In this document: positions 52,502-61,860 of the stretch, piece by piece
Layout of the letters: each line of letters opens with the position of its first letter
How positions within the stretch are numbered: the first letter of the stretch is position 1
Source: Yersinia kristensenii
Lineage (GTDB): Bacteria > Pseudomonadota > Gammaproteobacteria > Enterobacterales > Enterobacteriaceae
Reading direction: 5' to 3'
Assembly: GCF_900460525.1 (NCBI RefSeq)
Contig: NZ_UHIY01000001.1
Location: forward strand, 124,001 to 188,000
Length of the DNA stretch: 64,000 nt
The notes under the pieces: generated by a model
What the model was told of the DNA's origin: nothing
Databases searched by the model: none
The model's input: only the letters and a program-made list of their open reading frames with translations
Made by a program: the position numbers and the translations under genes

Positions 52502-52843
52502 ATGCGCTGTAAAATGCTGACTGCCACCGCTGTGATGCTTGCAATGCTTACTGCGGGTTGTTCAACGCTGGAGAAGGTGGTCTACCGGCCTGATATTAAT
52601 CAGGGTAACTATTTATCACCTAATGATGCGTCCAAAATTCATAAGGGTATGACCCAGCAACAAGTGGCATATACCTTAGGTACCCCAATGTTGCAGGATC
52701 CGTTTGGAACTAAAACGTGGTTTTATGTATTCCGTCAGCAACCTGGTCACGAAAAAGTTACGCAACAAACATTAACGTTGACCTTTGATAGCAGTGGTGT
52801 GCTAACTGATATCAAAAATGAACCAACGCTAGTAGCAAATTGA
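52502..52843 (+). CDS. bamE: outer-membrane protein assembly factor BamE
   Basis: Lipoprotein of the BAM complex that inserts outer-membrane proteins. It has 113 residues with a lipobox LTAGC (Cys20). The conserved [12 protein letters not shown] and [15 protein letters not shown] stretches match E. coli BamE. I start at the ATG at 52502; a GTG at 52493 in the same frame would add three residues. Confidence 0.97.
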   Translation: MRCKMLTATAVMLAMLTAGCSTLEKVVYRPDINQGNYLSPNDASKIHKGMTQQQVAYTLGTPMLQDPFGTKTWFYVFRQQPGHEKVTQQTLTLTFDSSGVLTDIKNEPTLVAN

Positions 52844-52972
52844 TTTATCCGACGATTGCAGAACAGGTTGAGGAAAGGATTACTGATTAGGGTTTTAGGT
52901 ACAAAAACCTATTAATGCTTACGCAGCCACACAATGGTTCAGGTTATTCTTCAATGGCAGTCCAGGGCTACA

Positions 52973-53009
52973 ACAAAAAATAAGGCGCAGATTGTGCCTT
53001 ATTTTTTTG
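52973..53009. terminator. terminator between bamE and rnfH
   Basis: AATAAGGCGCA/TGTGCCTTATT forms a hairpin flanked by an A run and a T run. On + the centre pairs as G-U. It overlaps the last codons of rnfH. Confidence 0.85.
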
Positions 53010-53283
53010 CTTGTTCAGCACGCTGCCGTCGCAACTCTTTAGGATCCGCAATTAATGGGCGATATATCTCGACTCTATCACCATCATTAAGCTTATCGCC
53101 AAGCTTAACCGGACGACTATAAATACCCACTTTATTTTTTGTTAGATCAATATCTGGTCGCAATTCAAGCAGACCTGAAGCTCTGATTGCCTCCTCAACG
53201 GTGCTTCCTCCGTCAAGAGAAACAACCCGCAAATATTGGCGTTCAGGTAAGGCATAAACTACCTCAACGCGAATATCAGACAC
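52999..53283 (-). CDS. rnfH: RnfH family Ubiquitin-like protein
   Basis: It has 94 residues of the UPF0125/RnfH family, a ubiquitin-like beta-grasp fold of unknown role; typical stretches are [16 protein letters not shown] and [19 protein letters not shown]. It starts within the last codons of ratA (eight-base overlap), so translation is coupled. In enterobacteria the ratA-rnfH pair is conserved and was once proposed as a toxin-antitoxin pair. Confidence 0.93.
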   Translation of the reverse strand: MSDIRVEVVYALPERQYLRVVSLDGGSTVEEAIRASGLLELRPDIDLTKNKVGIYSRPVKLGDKLNDGDRVEIYRPLIADPKELRRQRAEQAKK

Positions 53284-53710
53284 TGTAAACCTCTTTAGCC
53301 CTTTGGGTGAATGCTTGCACCATATTACCAGCTAGTTCCTTGAATACTCTACCAAAAGCTAACTCAATCAGCTTATTAGTAAATTCAAAATCAAGGTGCA
53401 ATTCAACTTTACAGGCATCTGCACTCAGTGGAGTAAAATACCACCCTCCCATTAACTTACGAAACGGTCCATCCACCAGTTGCATATCGATACTCTGGTT
53501 ATCAGTTAATGTATTACGTGTCGTGAAAGTTTTACTTATTCCGGCTTTAGCAACATCGACAGCAGCCGTCATTTCATTTTCGGTAGCATCAAGGACCCGG
53601 CTTCCAGTACAACCCGGTAAAAATTCTGGATAAGAGTGAACATCATTAACCAGTTGATACATCTGTTCTACGCTAAATGGAACCAACGCAGAGCGGCTAA
53701 TCTGTGGCAT
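53276..53710 (-). CDS. ratA: START-domain protein RatA
   Basis: It has 144 residues from the ATG at 53710, with AGGAAA upstream. It belongs to the polyketide-cyclase/START-like family; E. coli RatA binds the 50S subunit and blocks 70S formation. Conserved parts are [26 protein letters not shown] and [17 protein letters not shown]. The longer in-frame opening to 54022 runs into the smpB promoter and is not supported. Confidence 0.95.
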   Translation of the reverse strand: MPQISRSALVPFSVEQMYQLVNDVHSYPEFLPGCTGSRVLDATENEMTAAVDVAKAGISKTFTTRNTLTDNQSIDMQLVDGPFRKLMGGWYFTPLSADACKVELHLDFEFTNKLIELAFGRVFKELAGNMVQAFTQRAKEVYSV

Positions 53711-53870
53711 AACATTTCCTGTGAGACATAAAACGTACTTATAATACCATTTATCTACCGCCAGACAAAAAATCTGCCAGGCATTCTTCACAACAAATGA
53801 GACAAAATGCACAGGCATCCTGCGGGAAAGGATTTCATTCGCCTCCGCATACAGTATAATGATCAATACT

Positions 53871-54353
53871 ATGACAAAGAAAAAAGCATACAAACCCGGT
53901 TCCGCAACCATTGCGCAAAATAAACGCGCCCGCCATGAATACTTCATTGAAGAAGAGTTCGAGGCAGGTCTTTCACTGCAAGGTTGGGAAGTAAAATCTC
54001 TGCGTGCTGGAAAAGCCAACATTAGTGATAGCTACGTAACCTTTAGAAACGGTGAGGCATTTTTGTTTGGTGCCACAATTACGCCGTTAAACGTGGCATC
54101 GACGCATGTTGTCTGTGAGCCAATGCGTACCCGTAAACTGCTACTCAACAAACGCGAGCTGGACTCACTGATTGGTAAAGTTAATCGCGACGGTTTTACC
54201 GTTGTTGCTCTTTCCGTATATTGGAAAAACGCTTGGGTTAAAGTTAAAATCGGTGTCGCCAAAGGTAAAAAAGATCACGATAAACGCGATGATATTAAAG
54301 ATCGTGAGTGGAAGTTAGACAAAGCCCGCATCATGAAGCACGCAAATCGTTAA
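53871..54353 (+). CDS. smpB: SsrA-binding protein SmpB
   Basis: Binds tmRNA and brings it to stalled ribosomes. It has 160 residues from the ATG at 53871 ([18 protein letters not shown]). Conserved parts include [34 protein letters not shown]-type [12 protein letters not shown] and the basic C-terminal tail ending [10 protein letters not shown]. It lies 49 bp before ssrA, as in E. coli. Confidence 0.98.
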   Translation: MTKKKAYKPGSATIAQNKRARHEYFIEEEFEAGLSLQGWEVKSLRAGKANISDSYVTFRNGEAFLFGATITPLNVASTHVVCEPMRTRKLLLNKRELDSLIGKVNRDGFTVVALSVYWKNAWVKVKIGVAKGKKDHDKRDDIKDREWKLDKARIMKHANR

Positions 54354-54382
54354 GTGACTGGCTTAACAGGACATAGTTCTGT

Positions 54383-54388
54383 TATACT
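54383..54388 (+). promoter_or_regulatory. -10 element of ssrA
   Basis: TATACT lies 14 bases before the first base of tmRNA. A clear -35 hexamer was not found. Confidence 0.5.
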
Positions 54389-54401
54389 AGCGAAGTTCTT
54401 T

Positions 54402-54782
54402 GGGGCTGATTCTGGATTCGACGGGATTCGCGAAACCCAAGGTGCATGCCGAGGTGCGGAGGCCTCGTAAAAAACCGCAAAAAAAATAATTGCAAACGAC
54501 TCGCAATACGAATCTGCTGCTTTAGCAGCTTAATCAGCCTAAGAAACTGAAGATTCCCTCTCTCCCTAGCCTCCGCTCTTAGGACGGGGATCAAGAGAGG
54601 TCAAACCTAAAAGAGATCGCGTGGACACCTTGCCTGGGGTGAAAGCGTTAAACCCAATCAGGATAGTTTGTTAGTAGCGTGTCCGTCCGCAGCTAACCGG
54701 CGAATGTAATGACTGGACTAAGCATGTAGTGCCGACGGCGTAGTAATTTCGGACGGGGGTTCAAATCCCCCCAGCTCCACCA
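54402..54782 (+). ncRNA. ssrA: transfer-messenger RNA (tmRNA)
   Basis: Rescues ribosomes stalled on broken mRNA and tags the peptide for proteolysis. The 5' end GGGGCTGATTCTGGATTCGA pairs with CAGCTCCACCA at the 3' end, giving the tRNA-like part, and the T-arm GGTTCAAATCC is intact. The tag frame at 54492-54533 reads ANDSQYESAALAA then stop, ending in the LAA degradation signal recognised by ClpXP. The gene is 381 bases long against 363 in E. coli, partly because of a longer tag. Its 3' end is the likely integration site of the prophage that follows. Confidence 0.97.
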
Positions 54783-54909
54783 CTTTTGATAGGACAGTGA
54801 CCGGACAGTATCATATAAACCAGTAACTTATGATAAATGACCGGACGAAGCACTGACCTAGTTTGGACCAAAAAGGATACGCAAAAGATACGCGGCTCCT
54901 TTGACGATT
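54783..54909. other. prophage end next to ssrA with short direct repeats
   Basis: TGACCGGAC occurs at 54798-54806 and 54838-54846, GGACAG at 54792-54797 and 54803-54808 (11 bp apart), and GATACGC at 54876-54882 and 54887-54893 (11 bp apart). Such spacing on one helical face is typical of integrase arm or excisionase sites. Function is inference. Confidence 0.45.
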
Positions 54910-54913
54910 AAAA

Positions 54914-54935
54914 AACCTCTGCTAACCCAGAGGTT
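54914..54935. terminator. bidirectional terminator between ssrA and umuC
   Basis: AACCTCTG and CAGAGGTT form an 8-bp stem flanked by an A run and eight T. It can end leftward umuDC transcripts before they reach ssrA. Confidence 0.9.
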
Positions 54936-54992
54936 TTTTTTCGCCTATATTGCCCTGAACTTACTCAACTGTTAGATGCTCTATTTTATCAT

Positions 54993-56255
54993 TCATCTAA
55001 CTACAGGTAACTCAGACCAGCGAGTCGTGTAAGCTGGCGATAGCATCTCTCGTTTCATCTGCCATGCTTTCTGTATGCCCTGCGCCGCAAACCACACCTT
55101 TCCTTTGCCTGATTTATTGATATCGTCCAGAACTGCCATTAACGCGGCGCTGTTAACCTTTGGCCGGTTATCATCGAACAATCCCAGTTGAGCTATACCC
55201 TGACTGTAAAAATCACCCAGCATCACTCCACCCTTTTGATAGCGATAGCCGTCTTTCCAGATCGCATCGAGACAGCCGACAGCGGCGGCAATGATGTCAC
55301 GCGAGTCCTGCGTGGGGATATGAAGCTTAGTGCTCACCATGTTCCCGTAGTAAAGCTCATTCAATGCAAAAGGGCTGGTTTTGATAAAAGCTGATATGTG
55401 TCGGCAGTATTGATGCTCGCCGCGCAACTTCTCAGCAGCACGGCCAGCATACCCACAGATGGCCTCACGCATATCCTGATAATCCGTGATCCGCTCCCCG
55501 AAAGACCGACTGCAAACAATCTGCTGTTTGGTAGGTGCGAACTCTTCAAGCTCCAGGCATTGCTCACCGTTGAGCTCTCTGACCGTTCTTTCTAACACCA
55601 CATTGAAATTTTTACGCACAAATTGAGAGTTTGTATCTGCTAGCTGTAACGCTGTGTTAATGCCCAGTAGATTTAGCTTTTTGCCAATCCTCCGGCCAAT
55701 TCCCCAGATATCTTGAACCGGCGTTATTGCGAGTAACTTACGCTGCCTATCAGGATCTGATAAATCCAGCACACCACCGGTTCGAGTCCACTGCTTAGCT
55801 GCGTGATTAGCCAATTTAGCGAGGGTTTTGGTTTGTGCGATACCAACCCCAACAGTAAGCCCTGTCCACTGCAATACGCGCTGTCGGATATTACGCCCAA
55901 ACTTATCCAGGCTCATACAATTATTGATGCCAGTTACATTGAGAAACGCTTCATCAATTGAGTATATTTCCGTAGCCGGTGACATGGTTTCCAGTACCGT
56001 CATGACCCGGTTAGACATATCAGCATAAAGTTCATAATTACTGCTAAACGTCACAACACCGTGCTGTTGAATTAACCCTTTTATCTTGAAATAGGGTTCG
56101 CCCATTCTTATGCCAACAAGTTTTGCTTCGCGGCTGCGAGCTATCACACAGCCATCGTTGTTCGAAAGTACAACAATCGGCTTTCCCTGCAAGTCCGGCC
56201 GGAAAACAGACTCACAGGACGCATAAAACGAATTCACATCAGCGAGGGCAAACAT
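54993..56255 (-). CDS. umuC: DNA polymerase V catalytic subunit UmuC, prophage-borne
   Basis: Y-family translesion polymerase, 420 residues from the ATG at 56255 ([18 protein letters not shown]). Active-site residues are visible: Asp6 in ADVNSFY, YSIDEAF with the catalytic Asp-Glu near 100, and [10 protein letters not shown]. The little-finger domain and the C-terminal beta-clamp contact QLGLFDD follow. It overlaps umuD by 17 bp and shares its SOS promoter. The pair lies between tail fibre genes and the ssrA attachment end, the usual place for lysogenic-conversion cargo, so it probably came with the phage. Confidence 0.96.
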   Translation of the reverse strand: MFALADVNSFYASCESVFRPDLQGKPIVVLSNNDGCVIARSREAKLVGIRMGEPYFKIKGLIQQHGVVTFSSNYELYADMSNRVMTVLETMSPATEIYSIDEAFLNVTGINNCMSLDKFGRNIRQRVLQWTGLTVGVGIAQTKTLAKLANHAAKQWTRTGGVLDLSDPDRQRKLLAITPVQDIWGIGRRIGKKLNLLGINTALQLADTNSQFVRKNFNVVLERTVRELNGEQCLELEEFAPTKQQIVCSRSFGERITDYQDMREAICGYAGRAAEKLRGEHQYCRHISAFIKTSPFALNELYYGNMVSTKLHIPTQDSRDIIAAAVGCLDAIWKDGYRYQKGGVMLGDFYSQGIAQLGLFDDNRPKVNSAALMAVLDDINKSGKGKVWFAAQGIQKAWQMKREMLSPAYTTRWSELPVVR

Positions 56256-56685
56256 TTGCAGCATCGTTAATAACGTATTTCACCACACCGAAAGTTTCTA
56301 AATCGTCACCTCCGTCACTCAAAACAATGGGTGCATAGTCTGGGTTCATCGCTTCCAGCTGTACAACCGGATGTAAGCACAGCTTTTTCACTGTGAACTC
56401 TCCACCAACGGCCGCAATAATAATATCGCCATGTTGTGCCGTGACACTCCGATCGACAACAAGCAGTGAGCCGTCATAGATACCGGCCCCGGTCATTGAA
56501 TTGCCCGACACCCGCACAAAGTAAGTTGCGGCCGGGTGAGCAATACATAGCTCATTCAGATCCAATGGTCGCTCGACATAATCCGCGGCTGGGCTGGGAA
56601 AGCCAGCAGGAATTGTCTCGTTAAACAACGGGATAAGAACGATTTCACGAAGCTGAGAAAGATTGTAAAAAATCATCATCCACAT
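56239..56685 (-). CDS. umuD: DNA polymerase V accessory protein UmuD, prophage-borne
   Basis: LexA-like protein that self-cleaves on RecA filaments to the active UmuD'. It has 148 residues; the cleavage site is probably Ala-Gly in [15 protein letters not shown] (E. coli has Cys-Gly), the catalytic Ser is in [13 protein letters not shown] and the catalytic Lys in GEFTVKKL. The start could be any of the ATGs at 56685, 56679 or 56676, none with a clear ribosome site. A perfect LexA box lies ten bases upstream. Confidence 0.95.
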   Translation of the reverse strand: MWMMIFYNLSQLREIVLIPLFNETIPAGFPSPAADYVERPLDLNELCIAHPAATYFVRVSGNSMTGAGIYDGSLLVVDRSVTAQHGDIIIAAVGGEFTVKKLCLHPVVQLEAMNPDYAPIVLSDGGDDLETFGVVKYVINDAANVCPR

Positions 56686-56695
56686 CTATAATTAA

Positions 56696-56711
56696 CTGTA
56701 TATGCATACAG
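56696..56711 (-). promoter_or_regulatory. LexA box of the umuDC operon
   Basis: CTGTATATGCATACAG is a perfect palindrome that fits CTG-N10-CAG. It lies 11 bp upstream of the first umuD ATG. Confidence 0.93.
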
Positions 56712-56786
56712 TGTAATCAATGAGATTTTTCTTGTGAAGTGAGGTTTTGATAGTTTTAACTAAGACGCTGGATCTACTAAGAAGAT

Positions 56787-57227
56787 TTATTCAGGAACGA
56801 CTGGCCACTCGATATCCGGCGATAGTGAAACGTTGATGCTTTTCACTTTCACTCGATATTGCTTCCATATTTTCAAGTCTGAACGAAGTTGCACCGGCAC
56901 ATCATCACCGCCCTCTTCCAGTGCTTCAATTTCATCTGACAGCGCATCAATCATGTTTGATGCATGAGACATGATAGTCGATTTTTCTGTGTTAGCTGCT
57001 GCAATATGAAATGCTTTAGCGTGCTCAATATCAGCAGCCGTCGGGCCATCTGTTTCGACCCACTTACCGCCATACCACTCCCCCGTTTCTAGATTTTTTG
57101 CTGCGTTTTGATATTGAGCTTTGTAATAGCCATCACCCACTAAATCCTTTGTCCAATTGGATGGTAAATCGCCTTGAACGTGGTCTTCTAAATAAAAACC
57201 GGCATTATCTAATTTGTTTATTTTCAT
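56787..57227 (-). CDS. phage tail fibre assembly protein
   Basis: It has 146 residues and resembles the Tfa/Caudo_TAP chaperone family. NLETGEWYGGKWVETDGPTAADIEHAKAFHIAAA in the middle is the typical linker, and a short C-terminal helical segment ends in IEWPVVPE. It helps fold or trim the tail fibre encoded just upstream (seven-base gap). The C-terminal half of this family is variable, so detailed specificity cannot be given. Confidence 0.82.
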   Translation of the reverse strand: MKINKLDNAGFYLEDHVQGDLPSNWTKDLVGDGYYKAQYQNAAKNLETGEWYGGKWVETDGPTAADIEHAKAFHIAAANTEKSTIMSHASNMIDALSDEIEALEEGGDDVPVQLRSDLKIWKQYRVKVKSINVSLSPDIEWPVVPE

Positions 57228-57234
57228 AGATATA

Positions 57235-58011
57235 TCACTCTAAAGAAAAACATAAGCTAACACCGGCAACGGAGCCAGGGGCTACGTCGTATATGGTGCC
57301 ATTACCATTCGTTCCGATTGTTAATCGCGGAACAGAAGTTGCCGGGTTCGATGGAGTTCCTGCGATACTCGTTACAAAAGTTGCTTTAGTCGGTCTATAA
57401 CCTGCTGGCAACGTGAACGCAATAGATGCTGCCGCGCCACCAGATATATACATTTCAATGAAAATCAAACCCAAAACTTTTCGATATACAGCGCGGGCGG
57501 CGAACCCCACGGGCAATATCCACCCGTTTAGTAGAGTGAGATTAATCCACTGCGTATTAACAATCTTGCTTGCTGTGAATGCATCATTGCTCAATGTATC
57601 AAACTGCTGTTTTGTTACTAAGCTTGAAAAAGACGGTATAACTACACTTGTCCCATCCGGTGCAATTATTGTTACATTGCCGGTGCCTGTCATTATCTTT
57701 TGCCAGCCATCCATCTGAGATTGATAATAACTTAACTGTGCAGCTAATCTTCTTGCGAAATCAGGAAATGAATCATTGTAAAATGAAACTATTGCATATG
57801 CACCGGATAAGGCGGGGGATGGTATTGTGACAAGTCTTAATTTAGTATCACTATCAACAGCTAATATTTCATACATCTTAACTGGGCCGTCGCCCGGCAC
57901 TAATAACATCTGCCCAGCCCCGATACCCATCTTATTATCTAGCCACTTTGTTCCAACACCAGTAATCACATTACCGGCGCTTGTAATTGTTCCTGCTCTA
58001 TACCAAGCCAT
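57235..58011 (-). CDS. phage tail fibre protein
   Basis: It has 258 residues. The N-terminal part (MAWYRAGTITSAGNVITGVGT, about 1-100) matches the conserved tail-attachment domain of lambdoid side-fibre proteins, and the part after FSSLVTKQQFDTL forms a short stalk and a beta-rich tip with ARAVYRKVLGLIFIEMYISGG and AFTLPAGYRP. The protein is short for a full side fibre. It pairs with the assembly protein downstream and probably sets host range. Confidence 0.8.
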   Translation of the reverse strand: MAWYRAGTITSAGNVITGVGTKWLDNKMGIGAGQMLLVPGDGPVKMYEILAVDSDTKLRLVTIPSPALSGAYAIVSFYNDSFPDFARRLAAQLSYYQSQMDGWQKIMTGTGNVTIIAPDGTSVVIPSFSSLVTKQQFDTLSNDAFTASKIVNTQWINLTLLNGWILPVGFAARAVYRKVLGLIFIEMYISGGAAASIAFTLPAGYRPTKATFVTSIAGTPSNPATSVPRLTIGTNGNGTIYDVAPGSVAGVSLCFSLE

Positions 58012-58083
58012 AAATTGTTCTCACTATTATTTGTAATTAACTAGTCCAGTTGCCATTAAGTTTTTGGAGTTCGTATATTGAAT

Positions 58084-61000
58084 TTATGTAGCCACATTGT
58101 TCGGGCCAACACGAACTCCACCACTTCCTTTTTTGCAGACTAATACCGTTGCATTAAATAATGGCGGAACATTAGAACTTCCCCCGCTAAAATTATTATA
58201 TCTAATGCTTAAAACATCACGACCACCCACATTTGTAGATGGTATATTAAAAGAAACACCACCGACTGTTTGAGCCGGAGTTGCAGACCCTCCGGTTACA
58301 AAATTAAGTAAATTAATTCCATTTACATAAACGCCCAAATCGTTACCGCCATAAATGGATCCCCAAGTTACATCTCCATTTATAATTAATGTTCTATCAA
58401 AATCCGCAGAATCAAAAGAAAAAACGCTCCATAATACGCCGCTTGGCACCCGTTCCGTGACACTTCCCGTCACTACTCCAGTTGATGTTATATATCCTTT
58501 TAAATGCGTTCCCTGTACAACATCACCAATGATTTTTCGTGCATAAATAGTGCCACCAAAATACCCATCATTACTCTCAATTGTTCCGCTAAATTTACCC
58601 GCTGTTGCGTATACCGTTCCGCGAATAGTAACGTTATTAAATTCAGCATTACCAGATTTATCTATTATCCAGCCCAGCATGCCAACAACGTAATTATTGG
58701 ACATAATATACTGACCAATTTTCGCGTTACTAACAGTTCCGTCTTGTATAAATGCCGCAGCAATATATGTCTGTCCGTTGACGACTGCCCACGGTGAAAA
58801 TTTATTGCCCTCTGGCCCGCTTAAGAGAATGAAGCTGTCCGCATTAAATCCAATTTGAGACTTAACAACACCATTAGACACTTCAACGCCGATAACCATC
58901 CCAGCATCATAGTATCTTCCGTTATAATTAACGCCCGCCTTAATACTATAAAGGGCACTACCTCCCGTTGAGTTAAACACCGTAGTTGCTTTGGTCTGTA
59001 TTACCGCGTCTTGTTCGCCAAATTTAACAGAAGTTTGAGTTTTGAATTCAGAGAATGCTCTTTCAGCATCAGATTGAGCCGTCCTTATGTCTGTTATTGA
59101 TGAATTAACACCGTCAAATGACGTAATAACGGCTAATTGATATTCAGCAAATGATTTTTCAGCATCAGCCTGAACCCTGCGAACTTCAATTATCCCTGCT
59201 CTATTCTCACCGTAATGAGCCCATTTTGTTATTGCATCTTCGCTATTAGCTAATGAGTTTTCGATAATTGCATCTGTATTACTTTCAATCTTACTTGTTA
59301 ATTCTTTTCCGGTTTCGCTAGAAAGAAACTCATCGCCAATGGCTTCTAGAATCGGCCCAGCGTCCGCGCTTGACATGCCTTGAATCCAGCCCGTCCACGG
59401 TGACTGGTTTCCGGATTTATCTACTATCCGGGCGCGGAAATAGAATACCTGCCCCGCCCTTAATCCCTGCATTGTGTAGTTGCGCTGCGGATGCGGCACA
59501 TCACTCAACAGCATGGCATCAGTGCCATTTGCTGACAGACTGTATTGAATCTCTGTTTTTAGGGCATCTTCCGCGCCAGCCGGATAGCCCCAATTCAATG
59601 TTATGCCGAATATGATGCTTGTGGCCGCAAAGCCCACAGGCATAGGAGGGTTTCCCTCTTTACCGTTTAAGGCTGTTTCAGTGGCGTTGGCCCAGATACT
59701 TGATATCTCAGCCGCATTGATAGCCCTGACTCTGCACTGATAGCGCCCGGCGTAAATACCCGTAACATCAAAGCTACGTGTAGACGTGCGCGGGGCGGCG
59801 ATCCAGTTGCCATTATCGCGCCGCCACTCGGCCTCGTAAGCAATTGCACTTTCAGCGGCATCCCATTCTACATGCAAGGTGGTGACAGCAAGCCCTTGGG
59901 CTATTGCAGAAAAACTGGTTATTTCAATGTTTTTTGGTGGCGGCTGAACACCTGGTGGGATTACGCTAATCGGGCGATCTTCAATAATTGCGCCGCTTTC
60001 TATCTTGGCCCATTTATTTTCATCGTACTCAATAGCATTAATTTCATAGGCTATATCCTTCTCTGTTGATGCGTCCTTGATGCCAACAACGCGATAGAGC
60101 TGTACTGCCAGATCATCGGCATCAACACTCCAGGCACATTCAGCGGCAGGTAATTCACTGTATGCAACACTAACAGTGACTACTTTATCATTCACTGATT
60201 GCACCGTTCTCGCCTGCGCCACCCCGCTCGGAAGGTTAACAATAAGGCGATCCCCTGGCTTTGCGTCAGGCTTGCGATCAAGGGTAACATTGCGCCCGAC
60301 TGCGCTACTTATGCGCCCTCCAAGCACTCGCCCAGCCAATAGCTGATCTGCAACCCCAACAACCCAACCCGGCAAGGGAATGCGGCCCTCAAGCCCCACA
60401 GTGAACGAAACCGCCCTATCCTTTTCATTGGTATAGAGAACCCACTTACCCCGGCGAATAGCCTCACTGCGCCGAGTACAGCCTATTGCCGTTATGTCAG
60501 CATTTAAAGTACCGTAACGCCTAACTAGGGACCGAACGACGACAGGTTCAATATCATCCTGATAACGGTTGTCAGGGTTTGAATATGACACCATAGCCTG
60601 GCTGTAATGGGTTCGCTCACTGGCCGAGCTATACTGAAAACCATCTTTCACATTAGCGCGAGAGTAAACCATATCAACCGGACGGCTCATATCGGCCAGC
60701 GCCCTGATCTCGCCGCCAGCCCAATAGAACATGCCAGAAAATATACTAATGATGTCACTCAGAACGTTAATTGCATCTTCTTGCCCTTGGATATAAACAT
60801 CACATAGGTGGCGAGGCTCGGTACCGCCGCGACCGTCAGGGACAAGCTGATCACAATATTTTGCTATCTCGTACAATTCCCATTTTGAGGTTGAGAGATT
60901 ATTTGCCTTAATCCATTGGCCCAGCCCATATTCCTCATTAATGCAGAGGTCATAGAAAATCCAGGCTGGGTTATTGGTCCATGCCCATTTAAATGTGCCA

Positions 61001-61803
61001 TCCCAAACACCGGAATAAGTTCTGTTAATAGGATCATAATTTGATGGGACGCGAATTATGTCCATTTTTGGTTTGCACGTTATTGTCGGGATGTTCTGGA
61101 ACTGTTTTGCATCAAACTGGATATACAGCAACGCCAGATTCGGGTAGCGCAATTTTGCGTCAACAATTTCGACGACGGCATCAACTAACATCCGATCGGC
61201 AACCCGGGCTGTATTTGTAGTATTTGGTGTTATCCTCCGAACGCGGATCTGCCAACCCTCTGTTGACGCGGGCAAATCAATACGGTGAGAGCGTGGGTAC
61301 CCCGTTGTTGATTTACCATCGACCGCAGACCGTAAAACCTCATTGTAAGCCCCGCCACCGGTTGCTAAATCAATCGCGTACTCCACTCGATATCCAACAA
61401 CATCGCCATTATCGAGCTGTTGCTGCAATACCGGCCATGACAGGCGAACGCGCACGGCAGAGAGATCAGTATTGGTGATTGCCTTAACCCATGGAGTTTC
61501 ATATTTCAGCTCAACGCCCACAGCAATGTCATTCTGAACATCTGGCATTCCCTGAATATAAGTTTGATGCTGGGTTCCAGGGCGAAACTCCCACTGCACA
61601 CCGGGAAAATTGACACTGCCGTCCGCATTGCCGATTGGCGTCCCATCCAGAAAAATACGAGTATTATCCAGCCCACCAACCCACTCACCATGGCCCAATA
61701 CCAGCAGCATCTTTGCAAATGAAGTAGCAATTAATGAATCCGGTGATTCAACCGGAGTATGACTGTCTGAACCACCCGCCTTTTTACCAACAATTGCCGA
61801 CAT
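58084..61803 (-). CDS. phage tail tip / host specificity protein J
   Basis: Central tail fibre and tip protein homologous to lambda gpJ, 1239 residues from the ATG at 61803 (MSAIVGKKAGGSDSHTPVES), with GGAGA upstream. The N-terminal two-thirds form the conserved baseplate-hub part (PVLQQQL ... WAWTNNPAWIFYDLCINEEYG, ADMSRPVDMVYSRANVKDG). Fibronectin type III-like units follow (about residues 640-830: GLAVTTLHVEWDAAESAIAYEAEWR, QCRVRAINAAEIS), then a DUF1983-like helical stretch and a variable C-terminal tip that should contact the receptor. Last of the L-K-I-J tail genes before the fibre genes. Confidence 0.95.
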   Translation of the reverse strand: MSAIVGKKAGGSDSHTPVESPDSLIATSFAKMLLVLGHGEWVGGLDNTRIFLDGTPIGNADGSVNFPGVQWEFRPGTQHQTYIQGMPDVQNDIAVGVELKYETPWVKAITNTDLSAVRVRLSWPVLQQQLDNGDVVGYRVEYAIDLATGGGAYNEVLRSAVDGKSTTGYPRSHRIDLPASTEGWQIRVRRITPNTTNTARVADRMLVDAVVEIVDAKLRYPNLALLYIQFDAKQFQNIPTITCKPKMDIIRVPSNYDPINRTYSGVWDGTFKWAWTNNPAWIFYDLCINEEYGLGQWIKANNLSTSKWELYEIAKYCDQLVPDGRGGTEPRHLCDVYIQGQEDAINVLSDIISIFSGMFYWAGGEIRALADMSRPVDMVYSRANVKDGFQYSSASERTHYSQAMVSYSNPDNRYQDDIEPVVVRSLVRRYGTLNADITAIGCTRRSEAIRRGKWVLYTNEKDRAVSFTVGLEGRIPLPGWVVGVADQLLAGRVLGGRISSAVGRNVTLDRKPDAKPGDRLIVNLPSGVAQARTVQSVNDKVVTVSVAYSELPAAECAWSVDADDLAVQLYRVVGIKDASTEKDIAYEINAIEYDENKWAKIESGAIIEDRPISVIPPGVQPPPKNIEITSFSAIAQGLAVTTLHVEWDAAESAIAYEAEWRRDNGNWIAAPRTSTRSFDVTGIYAGRYQCRVRAINAAEISSIWANATETALNGKEGNPPMPVGFAATSIIFGITLNWGYPAGAEDALKTEIQYSLSANGTDAMLLSDVPHPQRNYTMQGLRAGQVFYFRARIVDKSGNQSPWTGWIQGMSSADAGPILEAIGDEFLSSETGKELTSKIESNTDAIIENSLANSEDAITKWAHYGENRAGIIEVRRVQADAEKSFAEYQLAVITSFDGVNSSITDIRTAQSDAERAFSEFKTQTSVKFGEQDAVIQTKATTVFNSTGGSALYSIKAGVNYNGRYYDAGMVIGVEVSNGVVKSQIGFNADSFILLSGPEGNKFSPWAVVNGQTYIAAAFIQDGTVSNAKIGQYIMSNNYVVGMLGWIIDKSGNAEFNNVTIRGTVYATAGKFSGTIESNDGYFGGTIYARKIIGDVVQGTHLKGYITSTGVVTGSVTERVPSGVLWSVFSFDSADFDRTLIINGDVTWGSIYGGNDLGVYVNGINLLNFVTGGSATPAQTVGGVSFNIPSTNVGGRDVLSIRYNNFSGGSSNVPPLFNATVLVCKKGSGGVRVGPNNVAT

Positions 61804-61818
61804 ACTTTTCTCCAGGCG

Positions 61819-61842
61819 AAAAAAAACCGCCCGGAGGCGGTT
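61819..61842 (-). terminator. intrinsic terminator between genes I and J of the prophage
   Basis: The stem AACCGCC/GGCGGTT with a four-base loop is followed on the leftward strand by eight T. It lies inside the late tail operon, 16 bp before the J start, so late transcripts must pass it. Confidence 0.9.
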
Positions 61843-61860
61843 CAATATTAAAGTTAGTAG

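Noticed and set aside
52999..53710. ratA-rnfH as a classic toxin-antitoxin pair
   Set aside because: Both genes are conserved core genes with housekeeping relatives, and the gene order alone does not support a stability module.
53711..54022. Upstream extension of ratA to 54022
   Set aside because: The extra 104 residues run through the ratA-smpB spacer and into smpB on the other strand; the family begins at MPQISRS with a good ribosome site.
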